DNA of 64,000 nucleotides from Littorina saxatilis (lineage: Eukaryota; Mollusca; Gastropoda; Littorinimorpha; Littorinidae): positions 28,659,117 to 28,723,116 of the forward strand of contig NC_090250.1 in the NCBI RefSeq assembly GCF_037325665.1, written 5' to 3'. Positions 1 to 31,276 of this stretch are shown in pieces. A program made the translations under genes and the position numbers. The notes below the pieces were generated by a model that made no database searches, had not been told where the DNA came from, and saw only the letters and a list, made by a program, of their open reading frames with translations. Every line of letters begins with the position of its first letter. Position 1 is the stretch's first letter.

Positions 1-70
1 GTGTGGTTGTTTGTGTGTGGTTGATGCATGTGGTTGATGCATGTACCAGAGCTACCCACTGCCCCCCCCC

Positions 71-149
<79 letters not shown>

Positions 150-1435
150 TTTCTTAGTCCAAAACACTGACTTCATCATGAGGATCGCTCAGTAATCGTT
201 ACTGTTAGCATAGTGAGCAGCACTGATGCACGGCTCGAAATGGCTCAGCGTTGATCAAATAATCTGAGAGACATTCAGCCAAACCGATACTGATCGCGTT
301 TTAAAGAAGAACTCATCCCAGGTTAATCGACAGCCCGGGACGATCAAACAACATCCTCATCAACTTTCTTTCGCCAAATTAATAAAACTTTCACTTAGTA
401 GTTTGTTTACACACACAAAACGAAGCGCTCTAATTCTAAACCTTTACTGTCGCACCATGCGTCATTTCGCGCGTGTAACTTTTACTGTCTCCTCACTCCT
501 CCAGCGTCACACTTTAACGGGCGCGGAACGTAGACAGAACATAGCTCGCACGTGGCAACCGTAGCAATTTCTCAGCACATAAACTAGCCTCGACAAGAGG
601 CTGGGTAAACGAGCGGAACTCTTTAGCTGACAGTCACTGCGTCGAGATACACCAAGGGTCGCTGCTTTCCTCAGTTCTTTACAGCTCAAGGGATGGCCCT
701 CGTTCAAGTAGGCTATACCTACCGCAGTTCCGTATTTTTGCTTGGACTGACCTGTTGATCAGTACACCAAAGGTATTCTGCTGCTGCTACGCGTATCATA
801 AATATCTTTGATTTTGGCTGAGGACAGAGGTTTCAATCATGTGACAGAACCAGTCCCGGTACATACAACTTAGTCCAAACATCGTCCCTTGCGAACGTGA
901 ATTTGGGGAAAAACAGAACTGATGAGCGTGTTTATTGTCCCTCCAGAAAGAACTGGCCATCAAATAAACTCACAAAATAGAAACAAAAGAAATCGCCATC
1001 ATATGGAAATCAAAACTCACTCAATCAAGCCTGCAAACTGACGTCAAAAGACAGCATAGCTTAGGGTGATTACTCTTCCGCCCGGTCCAATGAAACAATC
1101 TGACCACAGCGGCACACAGTCAAAGCTACACCTATCTCGCAGTATTTATCAGTCTATCCTCAGTTTGCCGGGCAAAGCTTGGATCTTTTCTAGCTGACGA
1201 TAAAACTATCCTGTGTTTATCTCTCTGGCTTCCTGCAGTGGAGGTGATTGTGCGACACAGAAACCAGGCCATCTTCTTACCTCGTTGTACACTTGACGCT
1301 GCACGTGCCGAGATTCTGGCTCCTTGGTGCGCGTTTCATAAGGCTCAGCAAATTTAGCTTTAACGTCGGTAGCTCACTTTCCGCCTCAGCTGAAACATGC
1401 TCACATGAGGATTCAAGCATAAGTCAGTACTTAAA
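1..1435. other. Unannotated left flank with a C/(CA)n microsatellite
   Basis: A run of C followed by a pure (CA)n array occupies about 62-148. The remainder to 1435 is ordinary-looking AT/GC-mixed sequence. Short open frames exist on both strands, but none has a recognisable domain or convincing splice context. The missing C-terminal exon(s) of the minus-strand UPF0462 gene could in principle lie here, but I searched by eye for the expected LEYF...LLGE.W...LW pattern and did not find it. Confidence 0.6.
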
Positions 1436-2007
1436 TATCAGATGCGATTTAGCGTGAGATCTGACTTGAATATAAGATGCGATTTAACGTGAGATCTGAC
1501 TTGAATATAAGATGCGATTTAACGTGAGATCTGACTTGAATATCAGATGCGATTTAGCGTAATATCTTACTTGAATATCAGATGCGATTTAGCGTGAGAT
1601 CTGACTTGAATATCAGATGCGATTTAGCGTGAGATCTGACTTGAATATCAGATGCGATTTAGCGTGAGATCTGACTTGAATATCAGATGCGATTTAGCGT
1701 GAGATCTGACTTGAATATCAGATGCGATTTAGCGTGAGATCTGACTTGAATATCAGATGCGATTTAGCGTGAGATCTGACTTAAATATCAGATGCGATTT
1801 AGCGTGAGATCTGACTTGAATATCAGATGCGATTTAGCGTGAGATCTGACTTGAATATCAGATGCGATTTAGCGTGAGATCTGACTTGAATATCAGATGC
1901 GATTTAGTGTGAGATCTGACTTGAATATCAGATGCGATTTAGCGTGAGATCTGACTTGAATATCAGATGCGATTTAGTGTGAGATCTAACTTGAATATTA
2001 GATGCGA

Positions 2008-2008
<1 letters not shown>
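1436..2008. repeat. 35-bp minisatellite, about 16 units
   Basis: Sixteen full units and one partial follow in exact 35-bp register (unit starts at 1441, 1476, 1511 ... 1966, 2001). Each contains GATGCGATTTAGCG and AGATCTGACTTGAA. Divergence is low, only a few substitutions among units, so the array is recently amplified or homogenised. The last unit degenerates straight into a TTG trinucleotide array. Confidence 0.95.

Positions 2009-2091
<83 letters not shown>
2009..2091. repeat. (TTG)n trinucleotide microsatellite
   Basis: About 27 uninterrupted GTT/TTG units directly abut the 35-bp minisatellite. A shorter TTG run recurs at about 2300-2319. Confidence 0.97.
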
Positions 2092-2092
<1 letters not shown>

Positions 2093-2110
2093 TCCGCATG
2101 TTTGCACGAA

Positions 2111-2260
2111 GAAGGAAAAGGATCACAGAATTCTAATTAAACAATAACCACTCAGTTCACTTTCACTAAAATTGCGCTCATAGCTGAAAAATGTTTTGCA
2201 ATAATACACAATTTTGTGAGTGGTTATTGTTTAATTAGAATTCTGTGATCCTTTTCCTTC
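2111..2260. repeat. Foldback element with perfect 44-bp arms
   Basis: Positions 2111-2154 and 2217-2260 are, as far as I can read, perfect reverse complements, beginning GAAGGAAAAGGATCACAG. They are separated by 62 nt with further partial pairing (CTAAAATTG against CAATTTTG). This is the architecture of a small MITE or foldback element. The perfect arms argue for recent insertion or gene-conversion maintenance. No clear target-site duplication is visible because the flanks are simple. Confidence 0.85.
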
Positions 2261-2771
2261 CTTCCTTTACTGAGCACACGTTACAATGATCTCAAAACGT
2301 TTGTTGTTGTTGTTGTTATCTCCGAAATATCGCTGAAAATCATCAAGGTTTCCCCATTTCTTTCAGTTGCTACTGTTCCGTTGTTTTTAAGAAACGCGGC
2401 ACAATCCGCACACCTGCTGACGTCACGCATGATTGCATCACTGGTGATTGGGAGATGTTCATCAGATCCCACACCTGCACAGCTAATCGGCATGTGCTTG
2501 TATGCATATAGAGTTGTGCCGCTTGCCTTGGTCGTGCTGATTACCTCCCTTGTTGATGAAGCTTGAAGGTGTGATTGTAATAGACTGGTTAAAAACAACG
2601 ATTGTACAATTGCGCGCCCCTCCCCAGTGTTAGTGTGTGTGTGTGGATGTGTGTGTGCGTGTGTTATGTGTGTGTGTCAGTGTGTGTGTGTTCTGTCTCT
2701 TGCGTTTTTTGTTAGTCTGTCTTTTTGGTTTGAACTTCCGCTGCCTGTATGCGTGAAATTTGCCCCAAGTG
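2261..2771. other. No gene seen
   Basis: Ordinary sequence with a GT-rich stretch at about 2627-2690. Open frames of about 105 codons on the minus strand and 61 on the plus overlap each other and show no domain; I do not regard them as genes. Confidence 0.5.
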
Positions 2772-3066
2772 AGGCCAAAAAAAATAATAGGTGTGGTTAC
2801 AGTAACATAGCCAAAAACAATAGGGTAGGAAGGTAGGCAATCATTTTTTTTTTGTTTTTAACTTTTTTTTCTAATGTGTACAAATTAAACCTACTTGACA
2901 GGGAAATAAGTGTGCGACTCGGGCGCTTTCGCTTTCATTGCGTTTTCTGCACTCGTTTACTTGTTTTGGGTATTTTTTTGACAAATGTAATAAAAAGTTA
3001 TTGGGTCGGCCCCCAAAAATAGGGTAGGTCGGGTTACCGTAACCACACCTATTTTTTTTTAGGCCT
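2772..3066. mobile_element. MITE-like element, inverted ends AGGCC...GGCCT
   Basis: The left end (2772-2807) and the reverse complement of the right end (about 3031-3066) share AGGCC, an A-run and then AGGTGTGGTTAC followed by GTAAC, giving terminal inverted repeats of roughly 35 bp with few mismatches. Inner flanks also share TAGGGTAGG-type motifs. There is no transposase, so it would be non-autonomous. Superfamily is undetermined because no target duplication could be read. Confidence 0.65.
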
Positions 3067-4357
3067 GAGTAGATCGTATTTTTATTTATACGCAAGACAA
3101 GGGGATAAGGACATTTAGAAGAGAGATGTTTCTATATTTCCTTTATATTGCATTGGCCCGCCAAGTCATCGAGCAACACGCATTCAAATACATGGAATTT
3201 GAGGTATTCATTCAATCATCACTCAGGAAAATAACAACAGTAAAAACAAACAAACAAAACAAAAACAAACAAAATGGTTGTTTCTTTAATATTTTATTGC
3301 CGTAGTGAGTCAGTCAGCGATACGGATTCAACTCGGCCATGGAAATATTCGTTCTGCGCACAGCAAAACAATGTCAACAACAAACAAACAAACAAACAAT
3401 CATACATCATTTTTAAAAAAAAATAAAAAAAATAAAAAAAACACACAAACAAACAAAACGTGGTTTTTTTTTAAAAATACAGTATCAATCGGCCACATGC
3501 ATTGAACTAAATGGAAATATTCATATACCTCACACATGACAACAAAACCCACCAGCAACAACACAACTACAGCAACAAAAGTAAACAATAAAAACAGTCA
3601 AACATTAAACGACAATAGCAACTTAGGGCAACTTAAAGCGAAAAAAACTTGGACCCCGGGAAATATGTCGACGGTTCAGTGTTCACAAATTGGCAGTGGA
3701 TTTCTTTGAAACTAAAACTGTTTGAGACAAAAAATATAATGCAGTTATGTGCGCTCTTCCACAATTCTAGGCAGACATTGCAAGCTCAAGCAATCTTGTA
3801 AATCATCACAGATCTGATCAGGCTTTTGTCAGAAAAAGAGCATCCTTCTACTTAGAAATATACCAAACCAGTATGACCTGTTTTCTGTCCAGAGTTTTCA
3901 AATTTCGTTGCATTAGTTTTGTATCTGACACCCATGTCGATTTGCGAAATAAGTTCAGCGCACACAGAGAGACAAAGCCAACTTGGAAAAAGAAAGCAGC
4001 AAGGATGATATGTCCGTCTCTAGGCGGAAGGATAATCTTACCTCATATAAAAGCCTGGACAAAATGTGGTGGTTTACATAATGGTTTACACAGGAAGGAA
4101 TGTATTTTTAACGTCACCGCTATAACTAGGACGACGGTGGAGGATATTTGTTCCACAGGTCGGAGGGTGTTGCAGTCACTAGAGATGGAGAAACTCTGCT
4201 CATATCGATGTCACCGAAATATTCTAGGCGATGACTGAAAGAAAAATCATTGCAGCATTGATGGTAAGTTCACCTTGCACGAAAGAACTGATACATGCAA
4301 TGACTAGCTGTCTATCTGTCTGTCTGTTTCAGTGTTTCTGTTTGTCTGTTTGCCTGT
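3067..4357. other. AT-rich intergenic/downstream stretch, no gene recognised
   Basis: Includes poly-A/T-rich tracts around 3240-3480. A 121-codon plus-strand frame at 3873-4238 has no recognisable domain. A consensus 5' splice site lies at 4264 just after an ATG, but with no supporting exon. The final exon of the minus-strand UPF0462 gene is expected downstream (to the left) of 4690 and may be here or beyond the window. Confidence 0.45.
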
Positions 4358-4541
4358 CACACGACACACACACCCAAACCAAACCCACACACAGACACAC
4401 ACACACACAAACACACGCACACACACACACACGCACGCACATACACACACACACACGCGCGCGCGCACGCACACGACACACACACCCAAACCAAACCCAC
4501 ACACAGACACACACACACACACACACACACGCACAGCTCAT
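4358..4541. repeat. Compound (CA)n array with an internal duplicated block
   Basis: A CA-rich array in which a non-simple block (CACCCAAACCAAACCCACAC) occurs twice, at about 4371 and about 4483, each time followed by ACAGAC and pure CA. An alternating CG run (CGCGCGCGC) sits between. The array arose by segmental duplication as well as slippage. Confidence 0.9.
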
Positions 4542-4691
4542 TCACCACCAAAATCATATAGGTTGTAGGGACTATTAAAACAATTATTTGTTATGCCCCC
4601 AAGGGTTTTTACCGTGACGGCGTACAAAACAAAAAGAACAGAAAACAATAACCAACCAATCACTACCACAAGCAACCAAGCCAGCACTTAC

Positions 4692-24012
<19,321 letters not shown>

Positions 24013-24013
<1 letters not shown>

Positions 24014-24110
24014 TCGTGTGGAGAACACTCGCCTTTCCCCGTTCCTCCGTCGTGAATGACATCGTCTGCTAGGGGGGTCACATGACCATGTTGTGACCTC
24101 CCCTTGTCGC
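24013..24110 (-). other. UPF0462 exon 1 (5'UTR plus first two bases of the ATG)
   Basis: On the minus strand, CACACGAT is followed at 24012 by GTGAGTGTTTG, a good 5' splice site. The next exon begins G-GAT-TTT-GAC, so joining gives ATG GAT TTT GAC, exactly where the family start (MDF) is expected. The 5' limit of the exon cannot be seen; 24110 is a guess. This is inference from splice grammar and homology, without transcript evidence. Confidence 0.65.
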
Positions 24111-24263
24111 ACACTACACGGCCATATTGAGAGACGCGTCGTGTGTCACACACACAGGTAAATCTGACAAGTTTTCCAGGTCAGCTCCGAAGTTACCTAC
24201 CTCGTCGGGGTGTGTGAGATTTGTATAAAACTTTGTGTGGATTGGATATTTCCTGCACCAGAC
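24014..24263. promoter_or_regulatory. Candidate bidirectional promoter
   Basis: The minus-strand UPF0462 first exon starts in this interval. On the plus strand TATAAAA at 24234-24240 is followed by a consensus 5' splice site at 24280. Between them lie GGTCACATGACC (24076-24087, an inverted half-site or E-box-like motif) and GCCATATTG (about 24121-24129, matching the YY1 core GCCATnTTG). CpGs are frequent. Motif matches are by eye; promoter activity is inferred. Confidence 0.45.
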
Positions 24264-24279
24264 ATTTTGGAGTCCACAG
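24264..24279 (+). other. Candidate non-coding first exon of a plus-strand gene
   Basis: A TATA box about 30 bp upstream and the junction AGTCCACAG followed by GTAAGTTGATC make a plausible first exon ending at 24279. It would be very short if the TATA sets the start; the true start may be further left. The downstream gene is unidentified; the next strong acceptor I see is at 63984. Confidence 0.35.
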
Positions 24280-24951
24280 GTAAGTTGATCGCTGTACAGT
24301 GAGAATAGAAACGATATGATTGCGTGGAGACTAGTCAGAGAACAAGCACGATTGCATTTCTTTCAGGTGTTATTCATGGGTATACACTTGATAAACATGC
24401 GGAGACGATCCAGAGCCGGGGGTTATGTTGCAAACCCAGGAACTATCAAATTGCATTGTTGCTGTAGACTGTTCGTTTGGTCTTTCATACACAGTCGATC
24501 GTTGTTAGAAACTCAGTGTCAGGCCGTATCGAACTAAAACAAAGTGAAACTAGGCAAGAAAAGCAAACAAAAGCGTTGTATGGCTTTGTTTGCATAGTGA
24601 CATAGGTTATCACTTTTGGTTGAAGGTAACGGTATAAACTCTTCCCCTGTGCCTTTCTCTTCTACTGCTTATGCGCGGTCAGTAGACAGTACTGGAGGTA
24701 TACATTCTGCCTAGAATTTTGTGTCAGTGCTAAGCCAGTATAATTATAAAGGGTTTGACAAAATAAGAAAGTAAGGTAAAAAAAAGATAAAAAATAAAAG
24801 ATAAAATTTTTTTTTTTTCCAAATGCATTTATGGTTGCAGTTGAGCTTTGGGTATAACTATTGGATTTCTTCTCCTCAGTATCTCAGTATTTTTCAATGA
24901 GAGGGCCAGGAGGTTGTTATCTTATTACAATAATTATTGGTACTACACATG

Positions 24952-24987
<36 letters not shown>

Positions 24988-25011
24988 CGTGCACACACAC
25001 ACACCCACTCA

Positions 25012-25078
<67 letters not shown>

Positions 25079-25735
25079 TATTTGTAACTTGAAGATATCT
25101 TGAGTGTGTTTGTTTGTTTGTGTGTGTTTCATATCATATATATTCTCATCAGTGTCTGTTTGTGAGCCATCAATCATTTAACAACTACCAGCATGCACAT
25201 TCTCATCAATGACTATTTGTTAGCCAACAATCATCAACCATTTAACAAAAACATTGTGTAAAATTCCTTTAGGAACCAAATATTCAAATATGAATGGGTT
25301 ATTGTCTTTCATCAGTCAGGCTTTGTTGTTCTGCTTCTTATATTGTTGGTTTTTGTTTTTATTTATTTTTTTGCAGCTCTGGCAGTTTGCATCTCTTTTT
25401 ACATTTGGTCAAGTTTTGATTCAATGTTTTAACTTGGGCTGGGAATCGAGACGAGGGTGGTGGTGTATGTGTGTGTGTGAAAACTTTCAAAAAATCTGTC
25501 AAATACAGCTGTACTGTTGTATCAAAACGCTTTTCCTTAAAAACTAGAGCTCATACTTTGTGTGTGTTTATACCTGTGCCTGTTCAGCTAGCAATGAACG
25601 ACCGTGCCATCAATCATGACAGCCTGGTCCTACATGTACTAAGTAGATTGGAGTATCGACAGCATCCCTTTAAGCCTACACCCTGTCGTGATGACTAAGC
25701 CCAAATCTTCGATCAGACTGTTGCTTACAGTAGTA
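24280..25735. other. Intron/intergenic, with a (CA)n array
   Basis: No gene recognised. A poly-T run lies at about 24808-24819 and a compound (CA)n array at about 24955-25077. A 3'-splice-like CCTGTTCAG precedes a 35-codon frame at 25590-25697 that I cannot identify. Confidence 0.5.
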
Positions 25736-25920
25736 CAGTGGTACATGTAATGTGTGGCCCCTCCGATCAGAGGACACCTCTCTTTAGTTTAAAGGACACC
25801 TGCTGGTGTCCCTTTTTCTATTAAATATCTACCAAAATATACCTGCCATGACGGGACATCTGCATTGTAGGGACACTTTTGGCTAGTCCCAAGGGTGTCC
25901 TTTCATCGCAGGTACCACTG
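25736..25920. mobile_element. Mariner/pogo-type MITE, 185 bp
   Basis: Ends are CAGTGGTACATGTAATG and, inverted, CAGTGGTACCTGCGATG, flanked by TA on both sides (25734-25735 and 25921-25922). CAGT-starting inverted repeats with TA duplication are the hallmark of pogo/Tigger-like mariner elements. No transposase, so non-autonomous. Confidence 0.85.
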
Positions 25921-26689
25921 TAGCTTTACATTGACTCTCGTTGGTGTAACACTGGGAGTGTGCATCCGTGATGTCTGTGAGGTAGAAATCGATGAGTCGT
26001 AAGCTGCACCTTTGACAGCCCTTGGACTGCAAGTGTGCTCACCCTTTACACGCTCACTGAAAATACAGGGGGGGATTGATTTTGTTAATGGAAATGGAAG
26101 GCATGACAGAAGGGAAAACAGAAATGGGAGGGCAGAGTTGCTGAGAATTAAATGTGCCTGGTTTAGAGACTGTGTTGAGTCTGCTGTCATTAAGGGCATC
26201 ATGGCATTACTCTTGGGATTTTTGTGTGTTTTTGGGTCATCTGTTTCTCTGCCAGTTTTATTGTCATGTATTTTATTAAGCGTTATATAGACCTGTGTGT
26301 TGTGTGAATTTTGATTCTTAGAAGGGGCGTTTATCTGTAAATAGAATCTGAATGATGTGTTGAAAACGTATTGATGTTCTATCAGTGCACTTGCTGGCAT
26401 CATTGTAGATGTTCGTGTAACCACTCAGTACTGTGTCACCCAGTCAGGTCATGTCTCCTGATTATGATGGTAGCCAAGTCAAGTAATGGTACACTTAATG
26501 AGCAGTGCCAGTGTAGCATAGAAGCGTCAATCAATGGTGTACACAAATCATTGAAGGTGTCATAATAATATTCACACATGTGAGTGGTACATACGACGTA
26601 ATATTGACTCCTTTTTTCATGATTTTTTATTTTTATTTTTTTTTGGGGGGGGGGGGGGGGGGGTATGTTGTCATCATTAAGAATGGTGG
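25921..26689. other. No gene seen
   Basis: Overlapping open frames on both strands (173 codons minus, 92 plus) lack domains and codon evidence. A T-run then a G-run occurs at about 26626-26663. Confidence 0.45.
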
Positions 26690-27245
26690 CAAAATTGTCA
26701 AGTCAGATGTTAACCAAATCAACGGGTTTAAAGTTATATCAGCGGTTTAAAAGTTATGTCCAGAGTTATGTCACCGACGGCAGGCCTAACCAGTAGTGTA
26801 CAAACAAAAGTCAGCATGACATCACAGTCAACTGTGAGTCAGTGTAGTGTCTTGCACGAGGTCTTTTGGGGGACAATATACACTACATGTTGGGAAATGT
26901 GTCAAAATTGAGGAAGCCTTACGTATGCCATATCAGCGGTTTCAAAGTCATGTCAAGAGTTATGTCACAGGGCTTACCAGTAGTGTACCCACAGAAGTCA
27001 GCATGACATCACAGTCAACTGTGAGTCAGTGTAGTGTCTTGCACGGGATCTTTTGGGGGTCAATATACAATATATTTTGTGGGTTTTAGGAACTGTGGCA
27101 AAACTGAGGAAGCCGTACGTGTGCCGAATCAGTAGTGTAAAAGTTATGGCCATAGTTATGTCACAGCTCTATCAGTAGTGTACAAATTAGGACCACCGTT
27201 ACAACTTACATCACGGTGTAGTGTCTTTCGCCGGGTGTAGGGTAC
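26690..27245. repeat. About 187-bp tandem repeat, roughly three copies
   Basis: The block CAGCATGACATCACAGTCAA recurs 187 bp apart (about 26812 and 26999), along with CAGCGGTTT...AAAGT, AGAGTTATGTCA, CAGTAGTGTA and GTGTAGTGTCTTGC. A third, more diverged copy follows (CATAGTTATGTCACAG ... GTGTAGTGTCTTTCG). Confidence 0.85.
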
Positions 27246-29829
27246 ACAGTGTGTGTGGGTGTTGTTAGAAACGGAGGCAAACAGGTCGTGTGGCGGTGAT
27301 AAGGGCCAAGGGTTACCTGACAGGTAAATACTTGGGGGACCTCTTGCTGATCTTGGCATGTTTTTACCTGTTTGGGGGATGCTTGTGACCTTAAGTATAG
27401 AGCTGCATGGTGGTGAGTATGCAATTTTCTTGTCCCCTGAGGTTGGCCAGGTACAGACAGTGACTAAGAGATTACTGGATTCTGTCTCTGATGGTCAAAA
27501 CGACAAATTAAATCTGGGTGTCCAGGTAGGGGGTGGGTGGTTGGGTAGCATATATTATAAAGACACAAGCAGGCGCGTACGTGCACACACACACACACAC
27601 AGACACGCACACACACACACACACACACACAAACACAGACACGCATACACACACAGACACGCATACACACACACGCTATATATGTGTGTTTGTGTCTCTC
27701 TCTCTTCATTGAAACGCGGCAATTTGTGCTGCGCTTGCACTATCACATTGTTAGTTCATGCGTATCGCCCACAACCGTACCAGACCTTCAACCATGACGT
27801 TTTACCACTTTTAAAAGACGCCTTTCTTCCTTTCACGGATCTGTACAAGCTGTCGCGTGCACACAAGATATCCGTTAGCTTGCCAACATTTGGGGAAAAA
27901 ACACACACAGAAAACAGTCTGGTTACTCGGCTTTCTGTGTAAAATTGGACATGTTATTTCTGTGCTGTATCCAGATTAATTTCGCAAGATTACACGTATG
28001 TGAATTTCCACCGTTGAACATAGTATGTTATATATTATATATACACATGTCAAACTTCATCATCTTGATTTTAAAAGGAATGTGGCTTTAAACGAAAAAC
28101 ACTCTGGTGTGAATCGTTGTGACACTCAGTGAAAGCTAGCTCCCTGTGTCCTGTGGAGTTGTTTACGGTCTTGGGGACGGTTCCCTGACTTCTGGTGTGG
28201 TTTGTGGAAACTCAGTGAACCAGAGAACATTGCTCGTTCTTCCATCACCAGGTCGCGCGATGGCTTCAGGTCTGAGACCTTGGAGTTCTTCAGCATAGGT
28301 ACCTTCATTAAGCGTGTTGTTGGTAGAGAAAGAAACCTTTGAAATATTTTCAGGAAAGCTGGAGAATAAACCCTCGCCGAAGACTGTATTTTAACTTTTG
28401 TCGTGAAAACATTTTTGTCAAACTTTGAATTATCATTAATTACGTTTATGCTGACTTCATGCGTATGTTGAGACAGATAATCATTGTTGTCATGCTACAG
28501 TGATGACAAAGAATCGTTGTGCTTGGCTGAACCGGAGCCATTTTTATGTGTATGACAATTGCTCCCAGATGAAGGACAACCGCTAATTAGATTTTATTAG
28601 ACACAGGACTTTAGTTAATGTTCACGGTATTCATTTATATGTGATACGTGACGGGGCGACTCGGAGATGAACTTGGGAGCATAGTCGGAAGAGAAAGTAA
28701 ATAACTTTGAATTATAATTGAAGAAAAAGAAGAAACAAAAGGCAAGACTGAAACAGAACACAGGTACGGAGAAGCAAGAGAAAAGAAGAGTTTCGTTATA
28801 TTTTATTCTTCTATCTCACCATACCTTCAAAAAAAGCCGTGTGCATAAATTGTACTATTCAGTGTGTGTAAACGCACCATGTGTGCATGTATGCGTATTG
28901 TACTGCCGCACAGCGGTTTCGTACACAGAGATTAAATGTTGGCATGCCAGGCCAGCATGTCAAAATATCTTTCGCTGTCAGTTGTATCCATTCATACTGT
29001 AAGTATAGGATAGCACGCAATGCATGTGTATGTATATTTGATTTGTGTAGCGGTTTTGTACCTAGGTATTTTGATTTGTATGTGGCATTGCAAACCAGAA
29101 TGTCAAAATATGCCTTTCATGGCCATTTTGTCCTGCTGTCGGCAATGGTGGAGACTGATACTGCTATGACATGTTGTTTGAAGAAGTGATTGTTTAGTTG
29201 AAGCACTTAGCCTATTATTATAGCCACGGTGCATAATTATGCCTGTGACTTTGTCGGTGCAAACGTATCGACGAAGCAGGAAGTGTTCAGCCTTTGTTTT
29301 GCAACACAGCCTTGATGATTACATACCTGCTGTCCGAGCTCGCCTCATGTGTACTCTATTGATTATTATGACGTGACAGCACTAACTGGCATTAGCAGCG
29401 AACTTGTGAGTAATGCTTCCTTCCACGTGTGAGGACTATGCTCTTTTTTACACTCTTGGATTTACTGCTTGATATTTTCGTTCTTGCGCTTGTTATTATA
29501 TAATTACTAGAACAAGAAAGGTTTGTGAAAGGTGTAATTGTCTTCAGACGAAACGAAACTTGACCATGCAGGTACGTGATATTCGATGTCGTTGTACTGG
29601 GCGGGCAGACACGCAATAATGAGACAATCGAAAGAAACGGAATTTCGCTCAGTAATGCTTTCACTCCTCGATAGTGTTATGCGAAATGATATTATAATAA
29701 TATGCTCTAGTGTTATTTCTGCTGTGTTTAATGCCTCAGAGCTCTAATACTAATTTCTGTGGGTTTTCTTTTCTTTTGAGAGACAGATGTTTTATAATTA
29801 TTATGGTACACCTTCGGAATCGATATACA

Positions 29830-29831
<2 letters not shown>
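27246..29831. other. Intron/intergenic with a (CA)n array
   Basis: A compound (CA)n array lies at about 27581-27680. The rest is AT-moderate sequence. Open frames (for example 27358-27942 plus, 194 codons) owe their length to the CA array. No domain or RNA gene seen. Confidence 0.5.

Positions 29832-29869
<38 letters not shown>
29832..29869. repeat. (TA)n microsatellite
   Basis: About 19 uninterrupted TA units. Confidence 0.97.
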
Positions 29870-29872
<3 letters not shown>

Positions 29873-31019
29873 CGTCATACACAGTCTTAATTACAATTCT
29901 AGGTCTCCATGACCCAGGCAGTGTTCAACAAGTAGTGCAGACCAATCTTGTCAGACGTACTTTGACTGTCTCTTTAGAATTGCAGTTGTACAATCTTGGC
30001 CGAGTTCAAAAGGTAAATGATATAGACCTGAATAGACCCGTATGCCGTGTGCTTGATTAGAACAACCGGGCCTCGCACCAAACAGTCATGCCGTGGTTTG
30101 CATTTGAAGGGTCTTTCTGACAGTGTTAAATTGTGTTAGCTTCATTTTATTTTCGCAAAAGCCTGGCGTTTATTATGAGGTCATTGATTATATTCGAAGA
30201 AACGACTGCAAAGAAGATAAGGACGTTTTTAGCTACACGTTTAGAACTGAAAACACTGATATAAATCTCGCACGTTACACGTCTGTCTAAATGGGCGTCA
30301 CGACATCGTTACATGTTTGCAAACACACAGTTCTGTACACCGTACCGAAACGGCTACACGCTTATCTTTTTGTCCAAAATAATATTGAATCTTCCTCTCA
30401 GCGTGGCCTGACGGTTCACACTGAACCGCTGTTACACCCTGTGTTACTCGCCCTCACGGTGTTACTCCCCCTGTCTGCAACGAACGTCCCTAACTTGGCC
30501 AGCCTTCGTGTGTGTGTGTACGCATAATATAGAAATAAAAGCTATTTATGCGACAGGCAGTATTTGCATAAATATATATAGTTTTTTTTTATATCCTACG
30601 TCATAGGTTTTTCAATATATATATAGCACGGCAGGGCACACAACCTGACACAAAACACCTTAGTGAAGAGTGCAGTGGAGACTCCTCCTCATTTTGAGGT
30701 GTAACCATATCTATTCGCTGGAAATTAGGTCGCCGCACTAGTCGTAAGATGGAATATCAAAGGAGGCTGACCTGGCACGACCAGTGTTGATATATATATA
30801 TATAAATCTCCCCATACAATACAATATATTTATATATCTCCCCTCACTCTTTTCGTTTGACGGCTAATACCCTCCACGTTCTTTTGCCTACAGCAACCTG
30901 CGGTATGGGGAGGTCTGTGTATAATATTTAAGCTTTCTTTGCCCACTGCTGTTCTTAGCCCCCGTGCCCTCCCACTCTTCTTCACCCCGCCAGTCTCAAC
31001 CTCTTCTTGACGTTCGGTA
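29870..31019. other. No gene seen; AT-rich with short (TA)n runs
   Basis: Short TA repeats near 30617-30627, 30791-30803 and 30826-30838 surround a 150-bp stretch of mixed composition. No convincing frame. Confidence 0.45.
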
Positions 31020-31276
31020 TTCCGGCGACAGCTTGTGTCACTCGGTCTTTATTGCACTGACTGAACATCAGCATCTTTCGCTGCTTGAGGAAGAGAGAGA
31101 GAGAAGCATCGTGTGATACAGTTTTATATTTCCATCGTCTTCAGTTTGTTCGTCGTTTGTGGTAGATTTAGTAAATTCGTGAAGTGGTGGATTTTGTGAA
31201 TTTACAAGTTGTGTGGATTTCGTAAATTGTGTACACCTGTAAATCGCCATTTTAACACCTGGGCATTGGAGGTATG
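31020..31276 (+). other. Candidate alternative first exon ending in ATG
   Basis: A consensus 5' splice site GTAAGTGG at 31277 follows directly on GGAGGTATG, so an exon could end exactly with an ATG. The preceding 250 bp is non-repetitive. There is no homology or transcript support; the left boundary is arbitrary. Confidence 0.25.

Noticed and set aside
3873-4263. Plus-strand first exon ending ATG/GTAAGT at 4264
   Set aside because: Only the donor motif supports it; the frame has no homology and a minus-strand gene occupies the next interval.
4304-4578. Several 66-115-codon frames in CA-rich DNA (also at 20.9, 24.9, 27.6, 43.3, 45.6 and 54.1 kb) and in GA-rich DNA (20.5, 22.3-22.9, 38.9, 43.2 kb)
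   Set aside because: They are translations of microsatellites (Thr-His, Cys-Val, Arg-Glu, Leu-Ser repeats) and appear in all frames; no gene.
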